The notes: generated by a model from the letters alone, not told the origin. Counted from the first letter of the stretch, positions 33,431-43,566 are shown. The stretch is DNA of 64,000 nucleotides from Hippopus hippopus (GCA_946811185.2 OX328101.1:15298122-15362121); one strand, 5' to 3'. Numbers and translations: made by a program.

Positions 33431-33826
33431 TCCAGACGGAGCATAGATTGAAGTTTACGTATGGTATGTTCTGTAGGTTCATTTGTCCGTGCGAATTATA
33501 ATATCCAGATCCATAAATAATTTAGCTGGGTTGAAGTTATTTAATACTTATAATTACACTTTCGTAACATGTCTTTGTGCATGTGTCGCGAAGGGGTCCA
33601 CCTTGCCCAGTGGAAAAATAGTTCGATCTCTGCTTGCCGCTCGGAAATGGAACAACTGTGTACCGATGTCATCCAGGAAAGATATGGACAGTAGAGTTGT
33701 TGTGATGATGTTGGCTGAAGCACTGGTTGAAGTAGCGTAACACCGATATAATTGCATATCTGCCCACCTATACGTCTTTTTATCTCTCACTCTATTTCGC
33801 TCTTCCCCTGTTCTATTGAATCTATA
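33431..33826. other. Unassigned intronic stretch
   Basis: Open frames exist on both strands at 33483-33877 but show no recognisable domain. This may be the SINE body attached to the head at 33355. Confidence 0.3.
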
Positions 33827-34090
33827 AAAGCCATGCTCATTGAAAAGGGAGCTAAATGCGTGTGCAAAAAGCATCAACTCAGGTCAGTCTGTGCAATTTG
33901 CGTAGGCTGACCTGGTTCGAAACTTTTTGCAATTGGTCAATTTGATGCATGTCAAAGGACCATTCTACCTCATGATTTAGTCGTTTGATTGACAAAATGG
34001 ATTTTATGGATCCTTAATTATATGATTACTTGCTTGGTACTTTTCATCATGGAGATGCATCAAGCCCCCTTTTGCCAGAGCATGGCTCAT
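33827..34090 (-). mobile_element. P3 MITE ending 27 bp before lin-28 exon B
   Basis: The ends are gccatgctcattgaaaaggg and ccagagcatggctcat, with the centre caggtcagtctgtg / gtaggctgacctgg. In this orientation it holds CTACCTCA (33965-33972). Its right tip gctcat lies at normal branch-site distance from the exon B acceptor. Confidence 0.85.
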
Positions 34091-34117
34091 ATATTTATCT
34101 GTTGCGTATATTTCCAG

Positions 34118-34290
34118 TCTGTCATACACAAAGCCGGGTTTAGAAGTTTGGCAGACGGAGAAGAGATTGAGTTTGAAAGTTGCCCGTCTGATAAAGGTGT
34201 GGAAGCGACGTTCGTCTGTGGACCCTCAGGTGTGGAATGTAGAGGCTCGGACCGGCGTCCCATGTCGAGAAAAAAGTTCAAGAAGATAAG
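34118..34290 (+). CDS. lin-28: lin-28 exon B: second half of the cold-shock domain and basic linker
   Basis: The exon is 173 bp (57 codons plus AG), following the acceptor gcgtatatttccag. It continues in phase 0 from exon A: SVIHKAGFRSLADGEEIEFE, then SCPSDKGVEATFVCGPSGVE, CRGSDRRPMS and the basic tail RKKFKKI. This matches strands 4-5 of the LIN28 cold-shock domain, with the FRSL..GEE.EFE and KG.EA..V.GP.G..C.GS.RRP signatures. The basic linker leads to the zinc knuckles. The donor is ataag/gtgtta, a weaker GT-TT context than that of exon A. The exon is hemmed in by mobile DNA: a P3 MITE ends 27 bp before it and an A-type element starts 27 bp after it. Confidence 0.95.
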
Positions 34291-34317
34291 GTGTTACTCG
34301 TTTTTATATGCTTTTTT

Positions 34318-35549
34318 AGTTCGCCTGAGCACGAAGTGCTCAAGGTGAGCTTTAGTGATCGTGCTGTGTCCGGCGTCCGTCGTGCGTCGTGCGTCGTCAA
34401 CTTTTACCTTGTGTACGCTCTAGAGGCCACATTTTTTGTCCGATACTCGTGAAACTTGGTCAGAATGTTTGTCTCGATGATATCTCGAGCGAGTTTGATA
34501 ATGGGTCATGTCGGGTCAAAAACTAGGTCACTAGGTCAAATCTTATAAAAACCTTGTGTAGGCTCTAGAGTCCACATTTTCAGTCCAAAACTCCTGAAAA
34601 TTGGTCAGAATGTTTGTTTTGATGATATCTCGAACGAGTTTGAAAATGAGTTATGTTCGGTCAAAACTAGGTCACTAGGTCAAATTTTAGAAAAACCTTG
34701 TGTACGTTCTAGAAGCCACATTTTCTGTCCAAAACTCTTGAAAGTTGGTCAGAATGTTTGTCTTGATGATACCTCAGACGAGTTTGAAAATGGGTCATGT
34801 CGGGTCAAAAACTAGGTCACTAGGTCAAATCTTAGAAAAACCTTGTGAACGCTCTAGAGGCCACGTTTTCAGCCCAAAACTCCTGAAAAGTGGTCAGAAT
34901 GTTTGTCTTGATGATATCTCGAAAGAGTTCGAAAATGGGTCATGTCCGGTCAATAACTAGGTCACTAGGTTATATCTTAGAAAAACCTTGTGTACGCTCT
35001 AGAAGCCACATTTTCTGTCCAAAATTCTTGAAAGTTAGTCAGAATGTTTGCCTTGATGATATCTCAGACGAGTTCAAAGATGGGTCATGTTAGGTCGAAA
35101 ACTAGGTCACTAGATTATATCTTAGAAAAACCTTGTGTAGGCTCTAGAGGCCACATTTTCAGTCCAAAACTCTTGAAAGTTGGTCAGAATATTTGTCTTG
35201 ATTATATCTTGGATGAGTTTGAAAATGGATCATGTCTGGTCAAAATTTAAGTCACTAGGTCAAATCTTAGAAAAACGTATGTGCTCTAGAGGCCACATTT
35301 TCAATCCTATACTCATGAAACTTGGTCAGAATGTTTGTCTTGATGATTTCTTGGACCAGTTTGCAAGTGGATCATTTCGGGTCAATAACTAGGTCACTGT
35401 GTCAAATCTTCAAAAAACCTTTTTCGGTCAAATACTCATGAAAATCTTGGTAGAATGTTTGTCATAATATCTCAAAAGAGATTGAAAATGGGTCATGTTT
35501 GGTCAAAAGACTCAGGTGAGCGACTTCAGGGCCATCATGGCCCTCTTGT
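34318..35549 (+). mobile_element. A-family element starting 27 bp after lin-28 exon B
   Basis: The 5' hairpin agttcgcctgagcacgaagt / gtgctcaaggtgagct is followed by a GTCGTGCGTC run and about seven 145-bp units (gtcagaatgtttgtctcgat, aaaactaggtcactaggtca). The 3' end is actcaggtgagcgacttcag, GGGCCATCATGGCCCTCTTG. Confidence 0.9.
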
Positions 35550-35633
35550 ATCAAGTTTGTGTGTAGTTTACCGTTAGACAATATTATCGATTTTCGTCTT
35601 TACCGTTACGCTCTTACGTGCCACCCTACGCAC

Positions 35634-35726
35634 TGTGGCGGACATTGTAGGTCAAGATAAGACTGCACAGAGCGTGAATTGTGATCTGGGATCTTCATTG
35701 CCCGCTACGGAGAGATTTTCTCGTCG
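35634..35726. mobile_element. P2 palindrome remnant
   Basis: gcggacattgtaggtcaaga and ctgggatcttcattgcccgc, then cggagagattttc as in reversed P2. Confidence 0.5.
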
Positions 35727-35763
35727 AGCAATAATTCAGCTTTTATTGTTAGATGAACATATT

Positions 35764-36022
35764 AATGAGACATGCTCCGGCAAATGGGAGCTTAATGCAT
35801 CTTCGTGATCTATGATACCAAGTAAGCCATCATATACTTATGGATCCATACTATCCAGTTTTTTTTTTTAACAACCGACTTAATCATGAGGTAGACTGAT
35901 CCTTAGAGATACAGAAAATTGACGGATAACAAAAAGTTTCGGCCCAGGTCAGCCTGCGCGGACTGCGGGTCAATACTTTTCGCAGATGCATCAAGCCCTC
36001 TTTTCACAGAGCATGGCTTATT
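35764..36022 (+). mobile_element. P3 MITE
   Basis: From atgagacatgctccggcaaa to cacagagcatggctt. It contains atcatgaggtagactgatcc (TGAGGTAG). Half of the central palindrome is deleted. Confidence 0.8.
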
Positions 36023-36267
36023 TATTAAAGGTATACAGCAGGGTAATGGAATTCTCCGTGGCTCTGTGAATAAGGATTGAATTTTTTGTCAGGAAATCCT
36101 AATATAGTTTCTGCAGGCACCGTTGGTCACATGGAACTGTCTTATGCCAAGACATTGCAGAATCGATGAAACCCCTAACACACATTGATACTACTGGATT
36201 CATTACATAGACCGTTTTCCTAAAAATATGCTACAAGGTATAGGACAGCATAAAATCAAGCTAAGAC

Positions 36268-36540
36268 AGTATATATACTGACTGACTTTAGAAACGTATC
36301 TTTTTATTCTTCAAATATTTTCGCTCTAATTGTAAATATTAAACAGATCACAAAATTAGATAAATGGCTCTAACAAAGTCAATGATAAACCAATTTTGAT
36401 GTGAGTGCAAATAAAATGTTGAAAGACATTTGTACTTTGTTCTTATGTTGTATTAGGATCGAATCTTATACAAAACTGTACATATTAAGGTTTTTATGTG
36501 AGGGATGCGTTTCTAAAGTCAGTCAGTATAAACTTACTGT
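36268..36540. repeat. Inverted repeat, possible fold-back element
   Basis: ACTGACTGACTTTAGAAACG at 36277-36296 has an exact 20-bp inverted copy at 36508-36527, with looser pairing outside it (cagtatatatactg / cagtataaacttactg). The rest of 36031-36599 shows nothing. Confidence 0.6.
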
Positions 36541-36599
36541 ACACATATTTGTCCCGTCCTTATTTAAAGTCATTGTAGCTGCCAAGAGTAAACAAAACA

Positions 36600-36925
36600 G
36601 GTCTTAAAATGCATCTAAATTTCAATCATACCATTTAAAAGTATGGAAATTGTTGTAGAGATGACAATCTGTTAGAATACAGTCGGTCCCAGTGTTAGTC
36701 GCTGGCAAAGAATTTAAACTCAAAACTAGATTAAAACCTGCCAGGTCGCTCTATCGTTTTTTTTTTTTTTAACTTTTTGATTGATTTTAAAATTCATTTT
36801 TGCCAGCGACTAACACTTATTCCGACCACACAATAACAGATTGTCATCTTCACAATATCTTCAATAGGCTTACGTTTAAATGGTATTGTTTAAATTCAGA
36901 TGCATTTCAACAGCTGCGTTGATTT
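36600..36925. mobile_element. P4 fold-back MITE
   Basis: The inverted arms share aatgcatctaaatttcaatc, taccatttaaaagtatgg, gagatgacaatctgtta and agtgttagtcgctggcaaa. The centre holds a T-run. Confidence 0.8.
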
Positions 36926-37414
36926 TTGGCCGCTATTGAGCCTTTAAGTTTCTGTTATGGCTCTTTAACACATTGTATCTTGTCGACTACCACCGCGCTG
37001 CAGACAATAACTGTTAAAAATGTTTTCGTTGTAGGAGAGATACGAACATGTGAGCTTTTGTTGTAATATGATTGAAAAATTATTGAACGCTACATATTTA
37101 GTCCAGTTGAAACCAATGATCAACTCGAACAGAACGGAATACAGGCTTATTCATGTGATAATTAAGATAAAAAAAAACATTTTCATTTTATGTTTTCTTG
37201 CCAGTAGTTATCGGTTGTTCTCAATACGCCCATGAAATAGACAAGTAGGTCATTCAAAAGAAAAGGAACGATGACTTATACAACGGCTCCTTTTCGCAGC
37301 CTATTTGTTGTTTGGTTAATATTGATCGATCGTCTAGTTGAGGAAAATAAACCAACATCAATCTTAGTCTACAAGTTGTCGTTGTGAAACACTGTTATAA
37401 ACTCAACTGATTGA
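36926..37414. other. Unassigned intronic stretch
   Basis: No exon or repeat recognised between P4 and the SINE that precedes exon C. Confidence 0.35.
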
Positions 37415-37697
37415 TGGAATGGTGTTTTCAACGCCGTTTTCAACATTATTTCGGTTATATCGCGGCATGAAGTGCACCTGTCAATGCTTTCCTGATACTC
37501 CGCACAATATTTTTTTCCAAGCCACTGGCTGCTTTTCCACATAAATATTGTCGAAAGAGTAGTCAGCAGTGATGAAAGAAATGAATCCTGTCGCAATGAC
37601 TATTATCAATTCTCGGAAAGAAATTGGCCGAGCCAGGGATCGAACCGCCCCTCTGTTTTCAAGTCCTGTACGCTACTGACTGGGCTAAGAGTTAGGC
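37415..37697 (-). repeat. tRNA-derived SINE just upstream of lin-28 exon C
   Basis: The body contains acgccgttttcaacattatt with tcggttatatcgcggc, the uninterrupted form of the site split at 27564. The head at the right reads B box ggttcgatccc on the minus strand. It ends about 55 bp before the exon C acceptor. Confidence 0.8.
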
Positions 37698-37752
37698 CTT
37701 GCTGAATCAAAGCCTTTTTAACGATGGTCAATGTTGCATCTTTCTTCAGCAG

Positions 37753-37981
37753 ATGTTACAACTGCGGTGACTTTGGAAACCATATCGCTGCCAAATGTCC
37801 TCACGGTCCATTGCCGAAACGTTGCCATAATTGTAAGTCTTCGGAACACCTCATAGCGGACTGTCCGCTTAAAGATCCGAATGATAGTCACAGAGGTTCA
37901 AGAAAGGGAAGCGGAAATGGCGGAAGTTTGAATGGCGCAGGCGCAGACTATTCTGGAGGAGGAGCTATGGGTCACATGTGA
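37753..37981 (+). CDS. lin-28: lin-28 exon C: two CCHC zinc knuckles, C-terminal tail and stop
   Basis: The first base completes the codon begun by exon B (AG+A = Arg), giving K-K-I-R-C-Y-N-C-G. Knuckle 1 is CYNCGDFGNHIAAKC (C-X2-C-X5-H-X4-C), which has one residue more than the vertebrate form, as in the fly and nematode proteins. Knuckle 2 is CHNCKSSEHLIADC (C-X2-C-X4-H-X4-C). The spacer PHGPLPKR and the following PLK are typical of LIN28. In this family the paired knuckles grip the GGAG motif of let-7 precursors. The tail is short, Gly/Ser-rich and ends GHM before TGA at 37979-37981. The acceptor is a tandem CAGCAG, so the exon may also start at 37750 and add one Ser. A SINE ends about 55 bp upstream. 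Confidence 0.95.
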
Positions 37982-38012
37982 AGTTGACACCAGTAGTAAA
38001 CGTCTCCAAATT

Positions 38013-38020
38013 CTACCTCA
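38013..38020 (+). promoter_or_regulatory. let-7 seed-match octamer in the lin-28 3' UTR
   Basis: CTACCTCA is the perfect 8-mer complement of the let-7 seed (positions 2-8 plus the A opposite position 1). It lies 32 nt downstream of the stop codon in sense orientation. let-7 repression of lin-28 through its 3' UTR is a known reciprocal loop across bilaterians. I see no strong supplementary pairing upstream of the seed. Confidence 0.75.
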
Positions 38021-38130
38021 TGACTTTGTGTGTATTTTGTTGAGTTTTTATGTTATTCTTTTTATGAGAAAAAGCTGAATACCGCTCCTTTTCTCTATAT
38101 ACGATTCCTTGGAGCCGCAAAATCAGATTA

Positions 38131-38138
38131 TGTACATA
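38131..38138 (+). promoter_or_regulatory. Possible Pumilio/PUF site in the lin-28 3' UTR
   Basis: TGTACATA fits the PUF consensus UGUANAUA and lies 150 nt past the stop codon. It is a single 8-mer match, so it may be chance. Confidence 0.25.
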
Positions 38139-38256
38139 GATCCGTATCCTGTCGAATACGTATTGATGACTAACACAAATTAACTTTCGTTAGTTTCCTG
38201 GCGTTTGGTGGAACCTCTATACTCAAACTAGATTATATTGTATTGTTAGTAGACCA

Positions 38257-38350
38257 AGATCAGACTGCCGAAAGGTGTAGTCTGATCTTTGTCTACGGTT
38301 TCTGTGGAAGAAAACATCCGTGATGGCGTGTAGCAGGATACGGGTTAAAC
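38257..38350. mobile_element. P2 palindrome remnant in the likely lin-28 3' UTR
   Basis: gtagaccaagatcagactgc and gtagtctgatctttgtctac pair around cgaaaggt, followed by ggatacgggttaaa. Confidence 0.55.
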
Positions 38351-38706
38351 GCTTCAGACCGTCCGATATTATGAAAGGGCAAAACTCTCATCCCCAGGTA
38401 TTATAACAGACTTTAGTTGGGATTTTTACATCAGTAACTTGTGACTGTCTGAAAAAAATGTCGAACTTTACAGTGCTATAGTTTCTATAAATAGGTAATA
38501 TTTAATTTTGCACATTTTATTTGTATGTTGTACTATCATTATTTTCTACCAACTTTGATTCATGTTTTTACCCGAGTCGTTGAAAAAAAGAACGAAACTC
38601 TTTCGATAAACTCTGAGTCATTTAGATGTTTGGTAACAGATTAAAACATTCACGTTATTTTGAGAGTTTAAATTGCAATATTTTGGTTCAATAGCGACTG
38701 TTGAAA
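38351..38706. other. Likely lin-28 3' UTR, no repeat seen
   Basis: AT-rich and unique in the window, with no coding signal. Confidence 0.4.
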
Positions 38707-38966
38707 ATGAGCTCTAACAAAAGGGGGTTTCATGCATCTTCGTGATGCATTATTCCAAGTAAGTTACCTCATAATTATGGATCCACAAAATCCATTTAGT
38801 CTAACAACCAACTGAATCATGTGGTATAGTGGTCCTTTAACATGCAGAAAAATGACCAACGGCAAAAAGGTTCGGTCCAGATCAGCCTGCGCTGACTGCG
38901 CAGGCTGACCTGGGTTGATACTTTTTGCAGATGCATTAAGCCCCTTCTTATAGAGCATGGCTCGTT
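38707..38966 (+). mobile_element. P3 MITE
   Basis: From atgagctctaacaaaagggg to tatagagcatggctcgtt. The centre gatcagcctgcgctg / gcgcaggctgacctg is clear. The let-7-like site is mutated to catgtggtata. Confidence 0.8.
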
Positions 38967-40458
38967 AATATCTGTTCATTTATTTAGAAATCTGTAGGAA
39001 AACAATGTGGGTCTATTGAGATAATAGACGATTTATAACATCGAACAATAAATATGGAGCTTCAACTCTATGACATGCTAAGTGACATATAAGTTCTTTA
39101 GCTAACACTGCATAGAACCTGCAGTTTTGTCTTACGTCTACATTTTCCTTGGTTTGTTGAGAAACTTTCAACCAAAACAACATTGGATCAACTGTATTTC
39201 GGTCAGTTATGTGATAAAGAATGCTACTTCAAATAAGTAAGTAAATATTTTATCATAGTGACATGTGTATAAGCAGCAAATCAAAACAACTAAATAGTGA
39301 TATCAAAAACACCTGGCCCCATGGGCCTATATGTCACTTTTAGATATTATTACAAAAGAAATAAACAAATTTTACGTTATATGGGTGATTTCATATTTAG
39401 TTCATGCGTAAATGCTACTGAAAATTTTTATTTTATTCAATTACTTAGCAGTCATAGAGTGAAATAACAAAGGATGTATTCAATAACCATTCTACATTCA
39501 GCTCTTATTCTGAATTTCATGTTTTGTGTCATCTAATTGAATGGCTAGACCAGGAGTTTAGAATAAGCGTGGTATTTAGAACATCAAGTGAATACGGTCC
39601 TGAAATACCAGATATTCCCTTTCACCAGTAATTAAGTACTTTCACAGGCGAACCCTCGGTCTTCATCTTTTGTTTACAATGTAAAAACTGGACTTAGGCA
39701 GCTAGAATTCTGCGTAGAATCGGGTGTCAAGAATTTGATTTGGTTGAATAAGCTCCAGAAAAATTGGCAGAAATCTCAATGTATCATCGAGTCATATGAA
39801 GAGCAATTGGTTGGTATGAAAACTAACATCTGGCTCTAAATCATCTATCTAGAATTTGTTTTTGGAAATTCTTTTGTACTTACCTAATTATTTAACAAAA
39901 AGAATATGAGAGAAAAAAGGTTAAGGGAATTTAAAGTTTTATTTTTGATGATTTTGTCCATTAAACTCAATGTTAATTTTGACATCTGAAAATAAAGGAG
40001 AGAGTACAACAAATAGAACAGCATACTATTCCACGCTCAGTTTGAGAAGATTTACATTCGAGGCCAAGCATACGAAAACTTAGGTTCATAAAAACTGGTC
40101 CTTACACAGACATTTTCAATTGTTTGAATACAGCCATTGTAAGGAAACATTCCTGGTAAAACAGAAAATGACATTTACAGTAGAACTTCTACCACGGTGT
40201 TTTTTTTTAATGGCTGTTCTCCAATTGTCCGTCACCTCTCTGCAGCTTCGACCAAAAAGTGCTAAATCATTACTGCAAAGTTGAAAAGTATAAAGCATGA
40301 AGTTGAAAATGGAAAGTTGTGAAAAATTGAATGTAATAAAATGGAAAGTTGAGAAAATTTTTATTTCTGCATGATTTTTGTAAATGAATATCACTGTTAC
40401 AAAGAAATTTTGAAGAAGTTGGTTCATTTGAATCCATTTGGTCAAAGGGTTAGTTTTT
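38967..40458. other. Unassigned stretch downstream of lin-28
   Basis: AT-rich and unique in the window, with AATAAA hexamers at 39047, 39360 and 39991. It could be distal 3' UTR or intergenic; no coding exon seen. Confidence 0.4.
39047..39052 (+). promoter_or_regulatory. Candidate polyadenylation signal
   Basis: This is the first canonical AATAAA after the lin-28 stop codon, 1.07 kb downstream. Further AATAAA hexamers occur at 39360 and 39991. The real 3' end cannot be decided from sequence alone. Confidence 0.3.
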
Positions 40459-41523
40459 AGCTCCACTGGCCGAAGGCCAGCGTGCTTATGTCATGGTCCG
40501 GTGTCCGTCGTGCGTCCGTCCGTCCGTGCGTTAACTTTTATTTTAAACATCTTCTTCTCTGAAACTACCCATCCAATTTTGATGAAACTTCACAGAAATG
40601 ATCCTGCCATGGTCCTCTTCAGAATTTCTTGAAAGAATTTGATTCCTTTAAAAACTCTGGTTGCCATGGCAACAAAACTTGAAAATATTGGAAATCTTTG
40701 AAAATCTTCTTGTCTGAAACCATAAGGACTAGGGCTACCAAATTTGGCATGTAGCTTTATCTAGTGGGCCTCTATCAAGTTTCTTCAAATTATAGCCCTG
40801 GGGTCAAATTTGACCCCGCCCCGTGGGTCACAAGTTTTACATGGGCTTATATAGAGAAAACTTTAGAAATCTTTCTGTACCTAGCCATGAGGCCTAGGGT
40901 TACCAAATTTTGCACGTGGCTTTATCTAGTGGGCCTCTACCAAGAGTGCCCAAATTATAGCCCTTGGGTCAAATTTGACCCCGCCCCGGGGGTCGCAAGT
41001 TTTACATGGGCTTATATAGGGAAAACTTAAGAAATCTCCCTGTACCTAGCCATACGGCCTAGGGCTACCAAGTTTTGCATGTGGCTTTATCTAGTGGGCC
41101 TCTACCAAGAGTGCCCAAATTATAGCCCTGGGGTTAAAATTGGCCCCGCCCCGGGGGTCACAAGTTTTACATGGGCTTATACAGAGAAAACTTAAGAAAT
41201 CTCCCTGTACTTAGTCATAAAGCCTAGGGCTACCAAATTTCGCATGTAGCTTTATCTAGTGGGCCTTCACCAAGAGTGCGTAAATTATAGCCCTAGGGTC
41301 GAATTTGATTCATCCCCAGGGGTCAGAAGTTTTACATGGGCTTATATAGTGAAATCTTTAGAAATCTTCTTGTTACTAACCATAAGAACTAGGGCTACCA
41401 ATTTTAGTCCTGTCTCAGGGGTCTTATGTTCAAAACCAATTGACCAAGTATTGTAATGTTTGGCATGTAGGGATGTTACGTAATATCCATTGGAGTGATA
41501 CAGGGCCATCATGGCCCTCTTGT
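40459..41523 (+). mobile_element. D-family element, short form, complete
   Basis: The 5' hairpin pairs agctccactggcc with ggccagcgtgct, then ccgtccgtccgtgcg. Four units of about 175 bp follow (tagctttatctagtgggcct, aagttttacatgggcttata). The 3' end is ttggagtgatacagggccat, catggccctcttgt. Confidence 0.9.
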
Positions 41524-41840
41524 TTTACAAACCAAATGGTCCAGAAAAAGTCGATTAAAATGTTATCAAATATAAGTTTGAAATGTTATCATGAATTTTC
41601 ATCGATTACTTGTCAATATTCATAGGAATGTGTGAGACTGATTAAATACAGGCCTTGATGGGGAATATTTGGTATCAACAATCCCGGTTAGTAAAATACC
41701 GTTCACTGTTTGGGGACAGGTGAAAACAAAAAAAAAAAGTGGGAGACGTTTGTTATGAAATAAATATAAATGATTCAGAATGAAAATCTATCCCCAAATG
41801 GGACATTATCTGTAAGTATAAAAAACTAAATTCTTGAAAT
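41524..41840. other. Unassigned stretch
   Basis: Nothing recognised. Confidence 0.35.
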
Positions 41841-42076
41841 TTAATTCTTCACCAAACAACCAAATTTAGACTTGTTCCATTTTAAAAGCATTTGCAAAGA
41901 CAAATAAAATTGTCTTAATTGTTGTCATAATTGTCACAGTTGTCTTCGATATGACAGAAATAAATATTGGAAAAGGAGAAAATGTTGGTTACCAGCATTT
42001 ACTCCTTTTTCCACGATATTTTAAGAACATTTCTTTCTCAAGGCCGTTGCTACACGGATTTGTTTGGTAAGAGTTA
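41841..42076 (-). mobile_element. P1 MITE
   Basis: ttaattcttcaccaaacaac to ggatttgtttggtaagagtt. The palindrome is nearly perfect (ggaaaaggagaaaatgttgg). Confidence 0.75.
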
Positions 42077-42110
42077 AAGCTTATTTTTGCTAATACACTC
42101 AGAAAAAACA

Positions 42111-42186
42111 ATGGACAATGTAGATTCAAGGTGAACCTGAACGATTGTCCAGGTTGATCTCTATCTCCACTGTCCACAAGACAGTC
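42111..42186. mobile_element. P2-like palindrome remnant
   Basis: ggacaatgtagattcaaggt and tgatctctatctccactgtcc pair; the middle has diverged. Confidence 0.5.
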
Positions 42187-42656
42187 TAATGTTTAAGCTT
42201 TATAGGTACAGTTTCGTTTGAATTTATTTCATAGCAACAAAAACAATCTTATTTTTACCCAATTATCAAAGGCAGCTTTGATGTTTTAGAAGTATTAAAA
42301 TCTGAGGAAAAATATCAAATTAGTGTATTATGTAAAATGTTAGAACGAAAAATATTGTGTTGTTTTGTCATTTTTGTAAAACTTTGTGTTTCATTTTTTA
42401 ATAGAATCGTATCTATAAAGCGTTCATAGAGGCAGATATGGGTATTTTGTTGTCAATTTCGTATTTTTCATTTTTTTTATAAGTTCCTCACCTTTAAAAA
42501 TGAAAGTAAATATTGCCAGCTAGTACAGTCGAAGTTTTGTAAAGCAATCACCTATTGGATACTCAGAGTTTGTTTGCTAAAATGATAGGTTCTCTAAATA
42601 CAACTATATCTTAACATATTGGCCTTCTCTGTGAATATAAGCATGAGAAGCAGAGA
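42187..42656. other. Unassigned AT-rich stretch
   Basis: A short inverted pair (gccttctctgtgaatataag / gcatgagaagcagagaaggc) lies at about 42621-42660. Confidence 0.4.
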
Positions 42657-42842
42657 AGGCTGTTGAAAAAATTGGGAGAAAGGAGAAAATGCTGATGAAA
42701 AGCATTTTTTTCCTTTTGACAGAATGTTTTATACGCTTCAAAGACAAATAAAAAAAAAAAAAAATGAGCCAAGTTTAATTTGCTTGTGAGTGCTTTAAAT
42801 ACTGAAAAGATTTGAAATTTGCCGTCTGATGAAAGGTTGAAA
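42657..42842 (+). mobile_element. P1 MITE, degenerate
   Basis: gggagaaaggagaaaatgct, agcatttttttccttttgac and the end gccgtctgatgaaaggttga. Confidence 0.65.
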
Positions 42843-43193
42843 GCTCTATGTTCTTTTGAGATTCTTTATACACCGCACACTACTCTGAAGCCATATAAGT
42901 ACTCCCAGAGAGCCTGCAGATGATAACTTTACCTAGAAAAAGAAAAAGAAGTAAATTAGATACTGCAATCAAAAGTTTTGGCCAAAATACCCATATCTGT
43001 CTTTTAAGTTTGATTTTGAAACTGGTCTAATGCATTGTGATTAGGTTTCATAGTCATATTGTATGTCTTTTTTGTACATGAATTTGGTTATTGTGAAACC
43101 AGATTTATTACCATTTATTTTCTAATGTTTCTTTCAGCTTATTGTTGAAACTTAGTTCAAAATTATCTACGTAGACTGTAAGATATAACCATT
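42843..43193. other. Unassigned stretch
   Basis: Nothing recognised apart from a let-7-type octamer just beyond it at 43195-43202. Confidence 0.35.
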
Positions 43194-43213
43194 TCTACCT
43201 CATGATCTCCAGG

Positions 43214-43436
43214 GTTAGCTCTTTACTACACAACAAAATATTAGACCAGTCCAGTTGCAGTTGCAGATTACAAATTAGAAATGTCTCAGATGATGGAATT
43301 CATCTTTCATATGGTAGAAAAGATTGTGGGAAAAGTAGAAATTGCTGCTTACCAGCATTTTCTCTTTTTCCAACGTTGTTTTCAAAACACGTTTTCCCCA
43401 AGGACATCAAAGTCGGGGTTGTGTGGTAAGGGGTTG
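43214..43436 (-). mobile_element. P1 MITE
   Basis: gttagctctttactacacaa to ggggttgtgtggtaaggggtt. The palindrome is moderately worn. Confidence 0.75.
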
Positions 43437-43566
43437 GAATATGTTTGCTGTATCGTATTTCAACACTTTTTTTTAAATTTCAAAATAAGATATTATATTC
43501 CTATTAGACTTTCTTTTCTGTACATTATCACTTCTTGAAGGAATGTCAAAACAATTTAGTTTGGTG

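Larger units (their letters stand above)
11738..37981 (+). other. lin-28: lin-28 locus (three visible coding exons and two introns)
   Basis: This span runs from the first visible lin-28 exon to the stop codon. The three exons join in consistent phase: exon A enters with 2 nt of a split codon and ends in phase 0, exon B ends with 2 nt (AG), and exon C supplies the third base. Together they encode about 166 residues covering the whole cold-shock domain, the basic linker and both CCHC knuckles, in the order diagnostic of LIN28. LIN28 proteins bind let-7 precursors and many mRNAs, block let-7 maturation and control developmental timing. The intron between exons A and B is 22.3 kb and the next is 3.5 kb; both are packed with transposable elements. 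The 5' exon with the start codon was not identified. It may lie upstream of the window or be too short to recognise. Confidence 0.95.

Noticed and set aside
33483..33877. Open frames on both strands, 85 and 107 codons
   Set aside because: No recognisable domain, overlapping on opposite strands, and located between a SINE head and a MITE.
23833..35549. Tandem arrays as CRISPR or centromeric satellite
   Set aside because: There are no repeat/spacer alternations. The arrays are internal cores of bounded mobile elements in an animal genome.
41411..41420. CTCAGGG as a lin-4/miR-125 site
   Set aside because: Only a partial seed match, and it lies inside a D element unit (variant of ccccgggggtc).
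40764..41456. Open frames sharing SPGVKFDPAP.V.SFTWAY
   Set aside because: Translated units of the D element.
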